A DNA stretch of 64,000 bases from Chlamydomonas sphaeroides (lineage: Eukaryota > Chlorophyta > Chlorophyceae > Chlamydomonadales > Chlamydomonadaceae). Every line of letters begins with the position of its first letter. The stretch's first letter is position 1. The notes under the pieces were generated by a model. That model was not told where the DNA came from. It saw nothing but the letters and a program-made list of their open reading frames with translations, and did no database searches. This document shows, piece after piece, positions 10,062 through 22,535 of this stretch. Location of the stretch: contig BDDC01000006.1 in NCBI GenBank assembly GCA_001662425.1, forward strand, positions 34,983 through 98,982, in the 5' to 3' direction. The translations under genes were made by a program, and so were the position numbers.

Positions 10062-13000
10062 TCACCGCCGCATGCCGCGGCCGCGCATGCCGCCGCCCCG
10101 CCCTCGCCCGCGGCCCTGCATCGCCGCCTGCGCAGCCGCGCCGCTCGCCGCGTCGGGCACCTCCGACTTGGGGTTGCGCACGGTCTCGTCCACCGACAGG
10201 ATGAGGCAGGCGGCCTCGGTGGCGGCCTGCGGTGCGGAGGGCGGGGGAAGCGTTACGCGGAGCGCGTGGGTTGGGTGGGGCCTGGGGTAGGGGCACGCGG
10301 TACCGCGGTGACGGTGCGGAGGGGCTGCGACACAGGGTCTGCAGGCTTGGGCGCTGCTGGTTTCACTAGGGTGTTAGCGGACAAACACCGCAGCCGCTAC
10401 GCGACGAGCCGGTGCGAGCCGCCCAACAGCCGCAACTTGGGACCACGAAACATGTCGATGCTTACGCAAGTTTGACGGTTGATCATATTTGCATGCCGCC
10501 TACCTGGATGGCGTTGATCTTGACGAGCGCCGGCTCCCAAACGAAGGCATCGTACGTGTCACACACGCCGCCCGTGTTCACGTCCACACCGAAGTTCTGG
10601 GAGGGGCACGCAGGCACACCGCAAAGCGAGTACAGTGACCGAAAGAGCTGCTGACCTTAACCCGGCGGCGTGCGGAAAGGCGCCACACCAGCCACGCCAC
10701 GTCCGTGTCGCCCCATGTGGGGGCCAGGGGCACAGGCCGCTCCCGGCGGGGCGGCCGCTCTTCCAGGCTGGGACTGGCGGACCGGCAGACCCACCCGCCC
10801 CGAGCCGTCCGGCAGCGCGTGCTTCTGCCGCAGCTGGTTGAGCACGTCCGTGGCGTCGAAGCCGGCGTTGTTGCAGAGCTGGCGCGGGATGACCTCGAGC
10901 GCCTTGGCGTAGGCCTTGATGAACAGCTGGGACTGCAGGGCAGAAGGTCGGCGCGGAGGCGCAAGGTCGGCGTGGAGGCGCAGCGTGGGCGGCCAGCAGG
11001 GCACCGCAGCCACCACAGGCGCGGCTCAGCCGATCTCCGTCCTGCGCCTCCCCATTGCGCGCATGCCCTGCTCCTTTGCCCGCCCCAACGCCCGCCCCAG
11101 GCCGACCTTGTTGCTGAACTGCAGGCTGTGCTCGCTCAGGAACCTGGCCAGCTCCATCTCAATGGCGCCGCCGCCGGGCACCACCTGCAGGGGTGATGGG
11201 CATGCAAGTGCGAGGAGGGGTGGCGACCCAGCCTTGCAGACCCGCAGCAGAGGGGTGGCGACCCAGCCTTGCAGACCCGCAGCGGATAGACGGGGAGCGG
11301 CTGCGCATGGAGGCATGGAGGCCGCAGCCCACGGGGAGCTGCGCGGCGCCTTGCAGACCCGCGCGCAGGCCGGCGTAGGGAGGCCGCCAGCCGCGGGCCC
11401 GCCAGTCGCAGCACACGGTACCCCGGGCCCCACCACCCCCACCCCCCGGGCCAGGCCTCTGCGGCCCACCTGCGCGTGCTTGAGCGCGCGGCGCACGATC
11501 ATGATGGCGTCGTGCAGCGAGCGGTCGGCCTCGTCGATGAACTGCTCGCTGCCGCCGCGCAGCACCAGCGTGGCGGTGCGCGCCTGGGGGCAGCCCATAA
11601 ACATGTTGTAGCGCTCGGCGCCGACCTGCGGGCGGTGTGGCGAGCAGCAGCAAGGGGCGTCGCGAATAGGAGCGACGACCGCCGCCACGACTGGCTGCGG
11701 CGCCTCGCCAGTGACCCGGGCGGCGTGCAAGTTCGCCGCCCTTCGGCGCCGGTGCAAGGCCCGCTCGTGCCGCCTGCAGCTAGCAGCTGCGGAGCGCACC
11801 TGGCGCTCCTCGAAGCGCGCGCAGGTGCCGAGGACCTTGACGTCCAGGTTGTTGACCGTGGTCTGCACCTTGGCGCCCGTGGCCTTGGTGACGCGCTCCA
11901 TGTCGCCGCTCTCCACGCGGCCGGCGCAGAAGATGCCGCGGTCAGCGAAGTACTGCGCGTGCGTGCGTGGGATGGGGTGGGGTGGGGTGGTGGGTGCTGG
12001 GAGGACGCGTCGTGGGGTACGGTGAGTGGCAAGACGTCGCGTCATACCCAGCCACCGCGGCCGTGCACCCCTGGTCACAGCGGCTTGTCTCGTCTCTGCC
12101 TGGCGACACGTGAGCCTCCCCTGGCCCTTCCCTCTCTCTTCCCCACTGCTTTCCCCGCTACCTTCGTGACTACCTTTCCGACTCTCTCCCCCACTCTCTC
12201 CCCCACTCAGTTCCCCAGCGCGCACCTTCGTGCCCAGGTCGCTGCTGGCCTCTACACCCTCCACACCTCGACACACGTCCTAGTGCGCACATGCAAACAT
12301 GTCCGAACCTGCCCCACACCCCGCCCACCTGCGTGCCCAGGTCGCCGATGGCCAGCCTGCTGAGCACGATGTTGGCTCCGCTGGCCACGCACTTTGCCAG
12401 CTTGTCGTAGATGATGTTCCACTCGGCGTCCACGATGGACTGGTACTTGGCCGGGTCGTCCAGGCGGATCTCGGCGTTCTCCTTCTCGGCCTTGAGCTCG
12501 AGCTCAATGTTGAGCACCTGGGGTGGATGGGGTTGGGGTGGTGGTTGGTATATGGCTGGCAGTTGAGGCTGTGGAGGTGCGTAGGGTAAATGTGGGCTGC
12601 GCCGACCGTGTGTGTGGAGAGTTGCCGCGTCCAGGCGCAGCCACCAGCGGCGTGCTGTCGGCTATACGCCGCGCCCCCGGGTCCGACCCCTGCGCCACGC
12701 CCCCGGGTCCGACCAGAACGCGGGCCTCACCAGGATCTTGGGGTTGTTGAACGACTTGGGCTGCTGCTCGAAGCCTGCATGACACGCACGCGGCGGCAGC
12801 AAGAGGTGCGTGTTACGGCGCCGCCTGCGGCTGGCGGCCCGCCGAAACCCCACACGGGGCTACTTCGCGGCCCTGCTAAGCCAACCTGAGGTCTCAGCTC
12901 CCACCCCAGCCCCGCGGGGCCCTGGCCACATCCCCATCAGTCCAACCCATCCCAAGCCGCTCACCCGCGTAGGAAAAGGTCTTGCGGAAGGCCACCCCGT

Positions 13001-15244
13001 CCACCAGGAACGAGTCGCGCAGGCCGCCGCCCTGCACCTTCTTGATGCCCACCATCTTGAGGTCCAGCGTGGCCGGGTCCAGCGTGGTCACCGCGTCCAC
13101 CACCATCTGCGCGAAAAACTCCTTCTCGCCCGACACCTGGCAGCAGAGCGGGAGGGGCGGGCCGGGCGGGGGAGCGTACGTGGTTGGGCGGTGCTCGGCA
13201 GGGGGCGATCCCGAGAAGGGAATCGGCGGCGGGCAGCGCGTGGGATTGGGGGCCGTGCGATGCCCCCGGTGCGGCTGTGTGTAGTGGGCTACGGGGCTCC
13301 CGTCCTCCCAATTCATACGGGGAAGGCTGGGCGGTCGGCCGTCGCCGCCCGTCCTGGGTCCGCGGACCGGCTGCTGCCAGCAGCAGGAGCCCCGTTCGAG
13401 TGCCCGGCCCCGTGGCACGTCCGGAACCCCCCTGACCACATACGCCGTGGCAGGTGCAGCTCCCGCTTCCCCCGGGGAGTGGCCAGCTGCAGCCAACCGC
13501 CATAGAACTGACGGCTGCTGCTGGGACGGACTGCAGGAGCCAGGACCTGGCCGGCGCCTGTCCTTGCGCCTTCCTCGTTGCGAGCTGCCGCATACCTCTG
13601 ACGAACTGCCGCGAAGCCACGCACCCAGCTGACATCACCAGCATCATCCTCACTCAATATCCACAAGCAGCACAGCGACAACGCTGCAGTCCTCGCCAGG
13701 TTGCTGTTATGCGTGGTGATGGCGCACGTGTTAGGCTCTTCTGTTTTCCGCACTCAGACATTTCACCTCCTTCATACGCTGCCCTTTAGTGCATCTTGGG
13801 CCTACACATCATCCCACCCACCAGCTTGCTGTTGAGCGTGGTCATGGCGCACTTCTTGAGCAGGTCCTTCTTCTCCTCCATGTGCTTGTTCTCCAGGCTG
13901 ATGGCCAGCGACTTGAGCTGCGTGACCGCCAGCAGCGAGGCTTGGCGGAAGCTCTTGATCAGGCTCTGGAGCGCGCAGGCGGGGTGAGGGAGGGGGGAGG
14001 GGAGGGCGGAGGCGGGAGGTCAGGTAGACGGCCAGGGAGGAGGGCGCTGGGGTTGGAGAACCGCGCCAGCCATGAGCCACGAGCCAAGGCAGGCGCATGC
14101 ACCCGTACGTGACTGGCCCCGTGACCGCCGGGGCGGCCTGGCATGCAGGTAGAACCCGGACGGGCCGTGGGCTGGCGACCGCATGTGTCGTGGAGGGAGC
14201 CGGCACCCCGGGCTCTGTGACGTCTCGTGGTGTTGCGGGAGGCCTGTGCCCCACTTCATTCCAAGCGTGATGCGCCAGCTGCTGCTGTGCAAGCCTCAGC
14301 GCAGGGAGGCTGGGCTGGGGCGCGCAACGCCGGCTGGGGCGTCCGGCTTGGCCGCCGAGCGCCACCAGCATCCTCATCCGCGTCCTGAACGTCGCTGCTG
14401 TACGTCACGGGCGACAGTACCCGCCATGCCCGCTAAGGTTCTCGGAGCTGGGCCTCATCGCCTCAGACGTGCCAGTCGCGCCGGCTTGGGGCTGCCACCG
14501 AGACGGCAACCATCCGAATGACCGGCAGCCGAGTAAAGCGTCACGGCAGCTGGCATAAACGCCCCACGCGGCAGCGGAAGCCTGCTCAGCCCTCACCCGG
14601 GGGTGCACGCCCTCCTCCACGAACGGCTTGGCCTCCTTCAAGAACTCGCCCGCCAGGATGACCACGCTCGTGGTGCCATCGCCGACCTGCAGGTTCGAGT
14701 ATGGTGGGAGTAGAGAATGGGAAGCGCGTTTCGCGGGCAGCCGCGTACCGGCCATGTTGCGGTGTCGGGTCGGGATGTGCCCCCAGGTCAAGGCCACCCC
14801 TGGCCGCTGGCTGCGGCTCCTGAATCACCCCAGGCCCGGCCCCGTCATTCCGCCCCACCTCAGCGTCCTGCGCCAGCGACACGTCCACCAGAGACTTGGC
14901 TGCCGGGTGAACGATGTCGAGCAGCTTCATGATGGTCGCGCCGTCGTTCGAGATGGTCACGCCCTGTGCGGTGAAAAGTCGTGATTACATAGCCGTCGGT
15001 CGGGCGCTACGGCTAGCCGGCCCGCGGGCGGCCCAAAAGGCGCGAAGAGCCGCCCAGCATGCGCGCGCACCCGAGCGTCGTGGATGAGTTTGTCCATTCC
15101 GCGCGGTCCGAGCGTGGTACGGACCGTATCGACGACAGCCATGCACGCGTTGATGTTGCTGATGAGCTGCGCCTTGCCCTGGCTAGTGTCCGTCCCTTCT
15201 CTCAGCAGAATAATCTGCGGCTGCAGTCCCATTGAGGGCATCAT
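10062..15244 (-). CDS. CCT7: T-complex protein 1 subunit eta (TRiC/CCT chaperonin)
   Basis: Thirteen exons: 15071-15244, 14859-14963, 14597-14686, 13822-13965, 12965-13136, 12731-12774, 12329-12517, 11800-11952, 11470-11625, 11107-11184, 10795-10932, 10504-10596, 10062-10226. Together they give about 566 aa, the normal CCT size. CCT7 is one of eight subunits of the cytosolic double-ring chaperonin that folds actin, tubulin and other proteins using ATP. Group II chaperonin signatures are clear: RTTLGPRGMDKLI, NDGATIMKLLDIVHPAAK, DGTTSV at about residues 96-101, and VVPGGGAIEMEL. Eta identity comes from QIILLREGTDTSQG at the start and NFGVDVNTGGVCDTYDAFVW near the end. The tail is Arg/Gly-rich (RGRGRGGGMRGRGM). 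The start was set at MMPSMG, which resembles the MMP start of animal CCT7; the internal ATG two codons before LQPQ is an alternative. Confidence 0.96.
11216..11283. repeat. 33-bp direct repeat, two copies, in CCT7 intron
   Basis: Copies at 11216-11248 and 11251-11283 are identical. A shorter degenerate third copy lies near 11350. All are within the intron 11185-11469. Confidence 0.9.
12223..12250 (-). repeat. Intronic copy of the CCT7 exon 7 donor end
   Basis: This 28-nt segment matches 12326-12353, the 3' end of exon 7 plus its GT donor, with three mismatches. It lies 103 nt further into the same intron and carries its own AAG/GT, so it could act as a decoy donor. Confidence 0.8.
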
Positions 15245-16168
15245 CTTTGCAGAGGTCTGTCGCGATAAGGACCGCGTCAACGGGAGTTCAGAAGGCGACG
15301 ATAGTTCGGCGGCAGATCTCTTTGCAATCGAGCGCGCTCTTGTTGTTTGCTGTCAGCAAGTGCGTAGCAAGCAAACAAGCACTACGAGGGTATGCTCGAC
15401 ACAGTCTGGGAGCGCCAAGTGACTTGCGCGCCCATCGCGCCTTGGGCCGCGTGCGGGTTTGGCGCGCGGGGGCCGCGGTACAGGCGGGAAGGCTCCTTGT
15501 GCCCCCTCGCTGCATCATAGACCACCACACCAAATTACTCCTGCCCTTTCAGATCCCGAGCAGTTCTTGCCCCGCCGTGCAGCGCTGCCATAGGGTTCCC
15601 GCTGACGCTGCCGATGTGGTCGAGTGATGACAAGCATCCTTGCAGCCACAGCGGGAGGCACCTAGACACTCCGGCCTCGAACCCCACCCCCAAGCAAGTG
15701 TCGTATGCCAAACGCTGTTAGCTGCTTTCACGGGAAACGACCGACGTTCACTTTTGTTACACGCCCGCCGTGTAGAGCACGGGACAACAATGCAGCCCCG
15801 CTCACACATACCGCCGCCAACTCCGGAACCCAAGCCGCGCCTGCCAGCAGCAGCTACGTATGCAACGGCCCCTTCGACACGTGCACATGCTCTGTGTTGG
15901 CCGTCTACGGCCGACCGCACTCCTGCCCACAACCCATGCCTGTTTCCCCTGCATCCGCCCGTCCCTTCCCACGCGCACCACCCGTCCCCCATCCATGTCA
16001 ACCCAAAGCCTGAACCTGCCGAAAGGTATCGCAGCGTCAGCCGACCCTCGCACACCGAGCCCCGCTCCTCCACCCCTTGCGCGCGGCTGTATGCAGTCCC
16101 TCCGTCGTCGCCATGGCTCGTGCGCAAGCCGCGGCGGTCCTTTGTTGGAGGGCCAGGGCTTGGCGAGC
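15245..16168. other. Intergenic between UBC13 3' end and CCT7 start
   Basis: About 920 nt holding the CCT7 promoter/5' UTR and the UBC13 3' UTR. A long minus-strand open frame through here is read-through of the last UBC13 intron and shows no conserved blocks. Confidence 0.6.
15757..15761 (-). promoter_or_regulatory. Candidate TGTAA poly(A) signal for UBC13
   Basis: TGTAA on the minus strand about 410 nt past the UBC13 stop, a plausible 3' UTR length for this group. The motif alone is weak evidence. Confidence 0.35.
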
Positions 16169-17348
16169 TCACCCCTGGGCGTACATCGCAGTCCACTGGC
16201 GGGCTGCACATAGGGCGATAGGGGACGACAAGGGAACAGCCGCAAGAGCATAAGGTTGTGGTGATGATCGCGGCACGGGGGCAACGTCCTAGGCCCAGCT
16301 TGCAGGCATGAAGGCTAACTACTTCACCTAGCAACCATAGGAGGCCGGATAAGAGCGGATGCACCTGGGCAGGGAAAGTTATCGAGCTATGCGGCCGCCC
16401 CCAAGTCCAGCTGCTGCCGTGAAGCCGGCACCGGCAGCGCCCCGCAGCGTCCTGCAGCGACCCCCGAGGCGCCGCGCTTGCGGGATCACCTGTCGCAATC
16501 GCCTCCTTCTCGTTGTCCTTCCAGTGCTTAGCAACGTTCTCCGCCAGCGGGTCATCCGGGTTAGGGGCCGACAGCAAAGCTTGGATGCTGCGGGGTGACA
16601 GGCAGGCAGGCGGGCAAGCAGCATTGGTTGGGAGTGCCGCTCCTGGGAGTGCCGCCATGTATGTATGGCACCGTGCCCCGTGGCGTCACAACAACCATCG
16701 CCGCCCTGATCGCCATCCTGCTGATAGCCACTCGCGGCGCCGCACCTCAGCAGCACCGTGCGAATCTGCAGGGCTGGCGACCACTTGTCTTTCAAGATGT
16801 CCAGGCAAATGCGGCCAAGCTTGTCGATGCTGCACACGGCAGAACCCAGGGCGTCAGCGGGTGGCGCGGACTGAGGCCCATTGCGGTGCTCGGTCCTGCA
16901 GACCCCGGCCCAGCGTACTTGGGGTGGTAAATCTTGGTGAGGAAGCGGACCTTTGGGGGGGCCATGGGGTAGTCCTCAGGCAGGAACAGCTCCAGCTTGA
17001 AGACGCCGCCCTCGTAGGGCGACTGCTGGGGCCCGAGAACCATGACATTAAAATACCGCAGATTCTCCTCCGAGGGCGACGCGCTGATGCCCGGGGCTGC
17101 AGGTGCAAGACGAAGCGTGTCAGCGAAATGCGCCTTGTGCCGAAGGCCCACTCCTGCCTGCCCAACGCAAGAGCGCCCCAGCCTTCGCACCAGGCTCGCT
17201 GAGGAGCTTCTGAGTTTCCTGCGTATCCAAAGAGCCCAAGCCGCGTGAATGCCAAGCGGCGGCAATGGATCCACCACCGTGGGCCCTCCCGCACCTTAAT
17301 GATACGGCGCGGCAGCTGAGCTGCCTGCGCCGCCTGATCGGGGTTCAT
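16169..17348 (-). CDS. UBC13: Ubiquitin-conjugating enzyme E2, UBC13/UBE2N type
   Basis: Six exons: 17295-17348, 17191-17218, 16919-17096, 16746-16829, 16490-16587, 16169-16203, giving 158 aa. Exon 2 is only 28 nt and the last exon 35 nt; both were placed by phase and by conserved residues (ETQKLLSEP, and RQWTAMYAQG before the stop). UBC13 accepts ubiquitin from E1 on its catalytic Cys and, with a UEV partner, makes Lys63-linked chains in DNA-damage tolerance and signalling. The catalytic Cys is Cys95 in GRICLDILKDKWSPAL, after the HPN motif in KIYHPNIDKLG. ALLSAPNPDDPLAENVAKHW is typical of this subfamily. The start MNPDQAAQAAQLPRRIIK is slightly longer than in plants. The gene is head-to-head with the molybdopterin-binding-domain gene. 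Confidence 0.95.
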
Positions 17349-17570
17349 GTTTAGGCCCCCGCGCTCAACCTTCCGCGACTAGAGCCTTCGTCTGCAAATA
17401 TAGGCTTTCTAAGGCGTTCACAGTGCGCTGGTCTGATAGAATGCACGATGTTTGTTATGTCAGCACGGCAGTGGTATGCGCGGCGCACTGCGAGCAAATC
17501 GCCAGAGCCAATGCACTGAGCTCCCAAACCCTGAGCGCCTCTGCATACCCCTTTCCGCAAATACACATCG
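17349..17570. promoter_or_regulatory. Compact bidirectional promoter region
   Basis: Only 222 nt separate the UBC13 start (minus) and the start chosen for the molybdopterin-binding-domain gene (plus). The interval must hold both 5' UTRs and promoters. An A/T-rich AAATATA motif lies at about 17396-17402. Its use as a TATA element is inference. Confidence 0.5.
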
Positions 17571-20500
17571 ATGCTCTCTGTTCGCGGGCTGCTGGGGCGG
17601 GCGGCGTACCGCCCCCAGCTCGTGAGTCCCGCCACGCTCCTCGCGTCGCGCTGCACTTCACCCCGTCCGCCACGCACAGAGCGCCCTCCCGGTTGCTCCC
17701 AGCGCATGACATCCGTCAGTAAATGCTTGGCAGGCTCAACTCGTGGGGCTGCTGTGCGCATCCGCTCCAGTGCGCCTGCTCTACGCACCTCTCGCGGGGC
17801 CGCCACGTCGCCCGGGCTTCCTTTCAACACTTGCCCTACACCTTCCCCTCCACGCCACCGACGCCCTCCCCCTTCTCCATGCCGTTGCCCCCGCTCCCAA
17901 CCATGCCGCACCCGCAGCTGGGCGTCGCGGCGGCCGCCCCGCACCGCCACGGCGCCGGCGGCCCCTCGCTGTCCACCACCGCCGCAGCCGCAGCCGCCCC
18001 GGCCGGCGAAGGCGGCGCCCCCCGCGCGGCGCTCATCGTCATCGGCGATGAGATACTGGCCGGCAGCATCACCGACACCAACACACCCTGGCTGGCCAAG
18101 CTGCTGCACAGGTGGGGCTGCGCGGCCCGGCAGCGGGTCCCTGCGGCACGCGCCAGCGCCTTGGCCGCAACCCATTATTCACCCAGCCCCCAGCTGCTGA
18201 CAATTCGTGCGCGGTGCCAAGGGAGGTTCCTGGCCAAGCCGGCATCTTGCGCCTGGGCCCCAGCCGCGCCGAGTCGTCAGCACACACAGTAACGGGATGG
18301 TACGGGGTGGTACTCAATTGCGGCCCTAAAAGTTGAACACACAGTGCGCCAAGCCGCGGCCTTGCCCGGGCCCGGGCTGTGCGCCCGCCTGCGCTCGCCC
18401 ACCTCGCCTACTGCCGCAGCTGGGGTTTGCGCCTCGCCCACCTCACCTACTCCCCCGACGATCCCCCACAAACTAGCCCAGGGCTGCTGGCTCTGGTTTG
18501 TCAAGCTGCTCTGTTGCTTCCCTCGGTGCCCCCAACCCTGCAGCCGGGGCGTGGACCTCATCCGCGTCACCTACATCCCCGACTCCCGGGCCGACATCGC
18601 GGAGGCGCTGGCCGACTGCCGCCGCCGCGTGGGCCCCGCCGGCTTCGTGTTCACCAGCGGCGGCATCGGTCCCACGCACGATGACGTCACGTACGAGGCG
18701 GTCGCGGGGGCGCTTGGTGGGTGCCGTGCGTCCGTACGTCATCGCGTCCCGGTCACGTCACGCCGTACGGTAGCAGTGTCGTGCGGGCCGATCCATCACA
18801 ACGCACAACGTCACGTGGTTTAGGCGGCCGCGGTGCCCCTACCTGGGTGCCGTGTGTCGTGGCGCTCCCGTCATCGTTGCTGCGCGTGGAGCCTGGGGTG
18901 CCGCGCGGCGTGTGTCGACATGAGCGGAGCAGGCAGCGCACGCAGCACGAGGTACTGTGAGGCCGGCGGCGGTGCGCGGGGAGCGGCGCCGATGCTTGGG
19001 CAGGAAGCAAATGGCTGTAGGTGCAGCTGCTGGCGGGGCCGGTGCGCGCGCGCCAGCGTGGAGCGTGCGGCAAGGACCCCAGCCGTTGGGCCCGGGCGAT
19101 TGGGTCGAGGTGGATGGGCGCTAGCGCCGGCGTCGCCCGGTCAGTGGCGGATTAGGCGATCGCCATGGACGCCCTGCCCTCTGCTGGCGCCCCTCCCCAC
19201 TTGCCAGGCCTGCGCCTGGAGCTGCACGCGCCCACGGTGGAGCGCATGCGCGAGAGCTACTCGCGGCGCGGCATGGAGCTCAACGAGGCGCGCCTGCGCA
19301 TGGTGCGGCAATTGGGGGCGTGGGGGACATGTCGCGACAAGCTGCCATGTTGTTGTGGGCAATGTCAGATTGCGATGGGACGCTGGGGGCCGCGGGTTAG
19401 GCGTCGGCGTGGCATGCAGAAAGGGGCCCTGGGCAGGGGCCTTGAGGCAAGAGCGCCGGGGGCGCCAGCAGTGGCAGGCAGCACCAACAGCAACAGCACT
19501 CGGCCGCGGGCCCCACAATAGACGCTTTGTCAGTCCCGCTTGCTCTTTGGAAGCCGAGTGCGCTGTGGGCCCGCGAACATGCGGGAGCTGGGGATGTTGC
19601 CTGCACCGGGACCTTCGTCACTGCTATCGCAACCTCTACCCACTTTATGCTACCCCTCCCCACAGGCCACGCTGCCCACCCCTTGTGAGGTGCTGTTCAC
19701 CGAGGGGCTGTGGGTGCCGCTGGTCAACGCCGACGGAGTGTGAGTCGTCTGCTTTGCTGGATAGCGTCGCAGGATCTAGCTTGTACTCCGTGCACTGGAC
19801 TCCGTAAGCTGCTGCGGCGGTTGCTGCCGGCGACGCCTGTGCATCGTTAGCAGGGCTGCACATCATTCGAGAGTCGACGTGGTCAGCGGCGGCGCACCCG
19901 CTCGCCCCCAGCGGCGGGCAATGCAGCGTGGCACGTGTCCTTGAGCCCCACCGGCCCGCGTGACGCGTGACGCTTGCGGAGGCATGTGCTGCCGCTCGGG
20001 TGGCACAGCCCCCGGATGCGGCGTGCTGTTGTGGGGACCCAGCATACATGCTGGCCGCCGGCGCTTGGCCGCCTCGCCTGCGCAGGTACATCCTGCCAGG
20101 CATCCCCAAGCTCTTCCAGTCCATGATCGCCGCGAACCAGGCAAGCCGCGGCCGCGCTAGCTGGTGTGCCTATGTGGCCTATGTGGGTGCAGCGCGTCGC
20201 ATGGCCACGGCCGCAATGGTGGCGGTGGCGGTGGCGGTGGCGGTGGCGGTGGCGGTGGCGGTGGCGGTGGCGGNNNNNNNNNNNNNNNNNNNNNNNNNNN
20301 NNNNNNNNNNNNNNNNNNNNNNNNNNNNNNNNNNNNNNNNNNNNNNNNNNNNNNNNNNNNNNNNNNNNNNNNNNNNNNNNNNNNNNNNNNNNNNNNNNNN
20401 NNNNNNNNNNNNNNNNNNNNNNNNNNNNNNNNNNNNNNNNNNNNNNNNNNNNNNNNNNNNNNNNNNNNNNNNNNNNNNNNNNNNNNNNNNNNNNNNNNNN

Positions 20501-21571
20501 NNNNNNNNNNNNNNNNNNNNNNNNNNNNNNNNNNNNNNNNNNNNNNNNNNNNNNNNNNNNNNNNNNNNNNNNNNNNNNNNNNNNNNNNNNNNNNNNNNNN
20601 NNNNNNNNNNNNNNNNNNNNNNNNNNNNNNNNNNNNNNNNNNNNNNNNNNNNNNNGGCGGCGGTGGCGGTGGCGGTGGGAACTCACAACGCAAGGGCGCG
20701 ACCCGGAACCAGGCGCGAGGGCGGCCGCGGCTGCCCCCGCCCGGACCTGAAGGCGGGCCAGCCGTGGGGTGCCTGGGGGTGCCGCCCAGCGCCGCCCTCC
20801 GGGTCACTCTCTGCCCCCCCTGTCCAGCTTGCCCACGTCGGCCTCGGCTTTGCTCACGCTGGCTGCTCACGCTGGCTACTCACGCTGGATGTCAACGCTG
20901 TCCGGCCCCGCCCCCGCAGTCCCGCTTCACGGGCCCCGCCTTCCACTCGGCCCAGCTCTTCACGCATCTGGGCGAGAGCTTCATCGCCGACGTGGGTGCC
21001 GCGGCGCTCGCCGGCTGGGAGCGCCGCCGCGGGCCGCACACAGGGGGGTGGGAGGTGCTGCCTGCACAGCGAGGCCGGTCGCCATGGCCGCGGCGCCGTG
21101 TGTGGACGTGCGCCCCGACCTGGCTGATCAGCCCCTTCGCCGCCGGTCCACTCGCCCCGCAGGGCCTCACTGCGCTTGCCGCCAAGCACCCCAAGGTGTC
21201 CATTGGGTGAGTTGCTCGCGGGGTACCTGCAGGGAAGGGTGAGATGGTGATTGTGCCGAGGGGACGCCGGCGGCGCGCCGCCGACGGACGCTGCCGCGCA
21301 GCCCCCAAGGCCACGTCACCCTGGAGGCGTGCGCTGTCCGCCATGTGCCTCAGCGCCGCCGCGCCTTTCTCCGCCGCCCCACCCCCCTCCATGCCTCCCC
21401 GCTGCCTTCCCCGCCAGCTCCTACCCCAACACCGCCGCCGACGCGGACTCCACGTACAAGGTCAAGCTGGCGTTCAGCGGGCGCGACCCGGACGCGCTGG
21501 CAGCGGCGGTGGCCGACGTGCGGTCGGGGCTGGGCGACATCTGGCTGCCAGCGCCGGCGAGCAAGGCGTAG
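17571..21571 (+). CDS. MoaB/CinA-type molybdopterin-binding-domain protein (FLAD1 N-domain-like)
   Basis: Nine exons: 17571-17621, 17918-18111, 18544-18716, 19208-19302, 19666-19739, 20086-20140, 20920-20991, 21163-21206, 21418-21571, giving about 303 aa. The fold is shown by IGDEILAGSITDTNTPWLA near residue 59, FTSGGIGPTHDDVTYEAVAG near 119, and YILPGIPKLFQSM. This MPTb domain occurs in CinA, in MoaB/MogA and at the N-terminus of eukaryotic FAD synthase. No FAD-synthase (PAPS-reductase-like) domain follows, so the reaction is unknown. The start was placed at MLSVRGLLGRAAYRPQL because its GTGAGT donor joins in phase to an acceptor behind a long pyrimidine tract; this leader looks like a mitochondrial or plastid transit peptide. 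Alternative starts are the ATGs at 17723 and 17890. Intron 6 begins with GC and contains the N gap. Confidence 0.8.
20217..20680. repeat. (GGCGGT)n minisatellite spanning an assembly gap
   Basis: GGCGGT repeats occupy 20217-20273 and 20656-20680 on either side of 382 Ns (20274-20655). The whole array sits in intron 6 of the molybdopterin-binding-domain gene. The true repeat length is unknown because the assembly broke here. Confidence 0.95.
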
Positions 21572-22535
21572 ATCTCGGGCGGTTGCGTTTTGGGCTGCTA
21601 AAAAGGAGGGGGAATGTGGGTCGCCGCCGCCGGCGAGCAAGGCGGAGAGGCATGGGCGGTTGCTCTGCTGTGGCTGCGCTCAGGCTAGTGGAGGGGGTTG
21701 AGGAGAGGGCTGCCGGCGCTGGCGAGGGGCGGCGGTCACTGGCAGGTGCGGTGTGGAGAGCTGGCTGCGCTGCGTGCGGTGCGGTTGGGGCGCGTGTCGA
21801 GTGATCCGGTGTGTACGCGGAGGGGCTGGCGGAGGCGAAGGGTGGTTGCAGGGCCGCAAGCGCGGTGTCGCAGTGCCGCTGCACTAGCTAGCGCGGCCAC
21901 GCTGCTTTGGCCACTCACGGAACGAGGCAGCGTCTCCGACGGTAGGCCGCGACGCTCGGCGGCACGGGCACGCAGGAGCTGTGTAGCATGGTAACGGTCG
22001 GGACGTTAAGCTTACAGTGCCGCTGCTTATTCAGCGCGGCGGTGCTCTGCGCCAGCGCCTCACCGCCGGCCGCGCGGCCGCGGCGGCCAATGTGCCGCCC
22101 ACCAAGCCAGATATGCAGCTACGAGTGCGCATTGAGGGCATGCAAGAAATCCACGATGCGCTTCCGTGGGATCACACGCATCTCACACGCAGTTCTGTTC
22201 TACTAAACACTTGATATCACGTAGGGCAGTTTCACGAGATGGGTTCACTATCGCAATGTTCACTGGCGCCGGCGCCATACCCCAAATCACGCTCCAGCCC
22301 AAGCCCTCGCTCGAGAACCCCTCCGCTTCAAGCCATGCAAGGACCGCGCAAGACATACTCTGGCAAACTGCACCCCTGCGGCTGTACTGCTGCTATAACA
22401 CATTGCATGCGTGCGGGTTACGAAGAACTACCCCGGACCACGACGGTCAGATGCCTGCCCTGCCACCCGGCGCAGCTTGAAACCCTACTTTGCTTCCATG
22501 GCGGCGCCCCTCCGACAGCGCACATGCGCGTGCGC
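21572..22535. other. Convergent intergenic region
   Basis: Two genes end toward each other here: the plus-strand molybdopterin-binding-domain gene and the minus-strand Pro/Tyr-rich gene. No coding blocks were seen. A TGTAA on the minus strand at 22012-22016 could serve the Pro/Tyr-rich gene. Confidence 0.55.

Noticed and set aside
11026..12276. 416-codon minus-strand open frame
   Set aside because: It joins several CCT7 exons with unspliced introns; conserved CCT blocks are separated by non-conserved intron translation.
15549..16658. 369-codon open frame on the minus strand through the UBC13 3' region
   Set aside because: Only its first part is UBC13 coding; the rest is the read-through last intron. 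The true last exon (16169-16203) is in another frame and matches the conserved UBC13 C-terminus.
20157..21210. Long frames reading poly-Gly, poly-Val/Ala or poly-Pro across the N gap
   Set aside because: They translate the GGCGGT minisatellite and Ns inside an intron.
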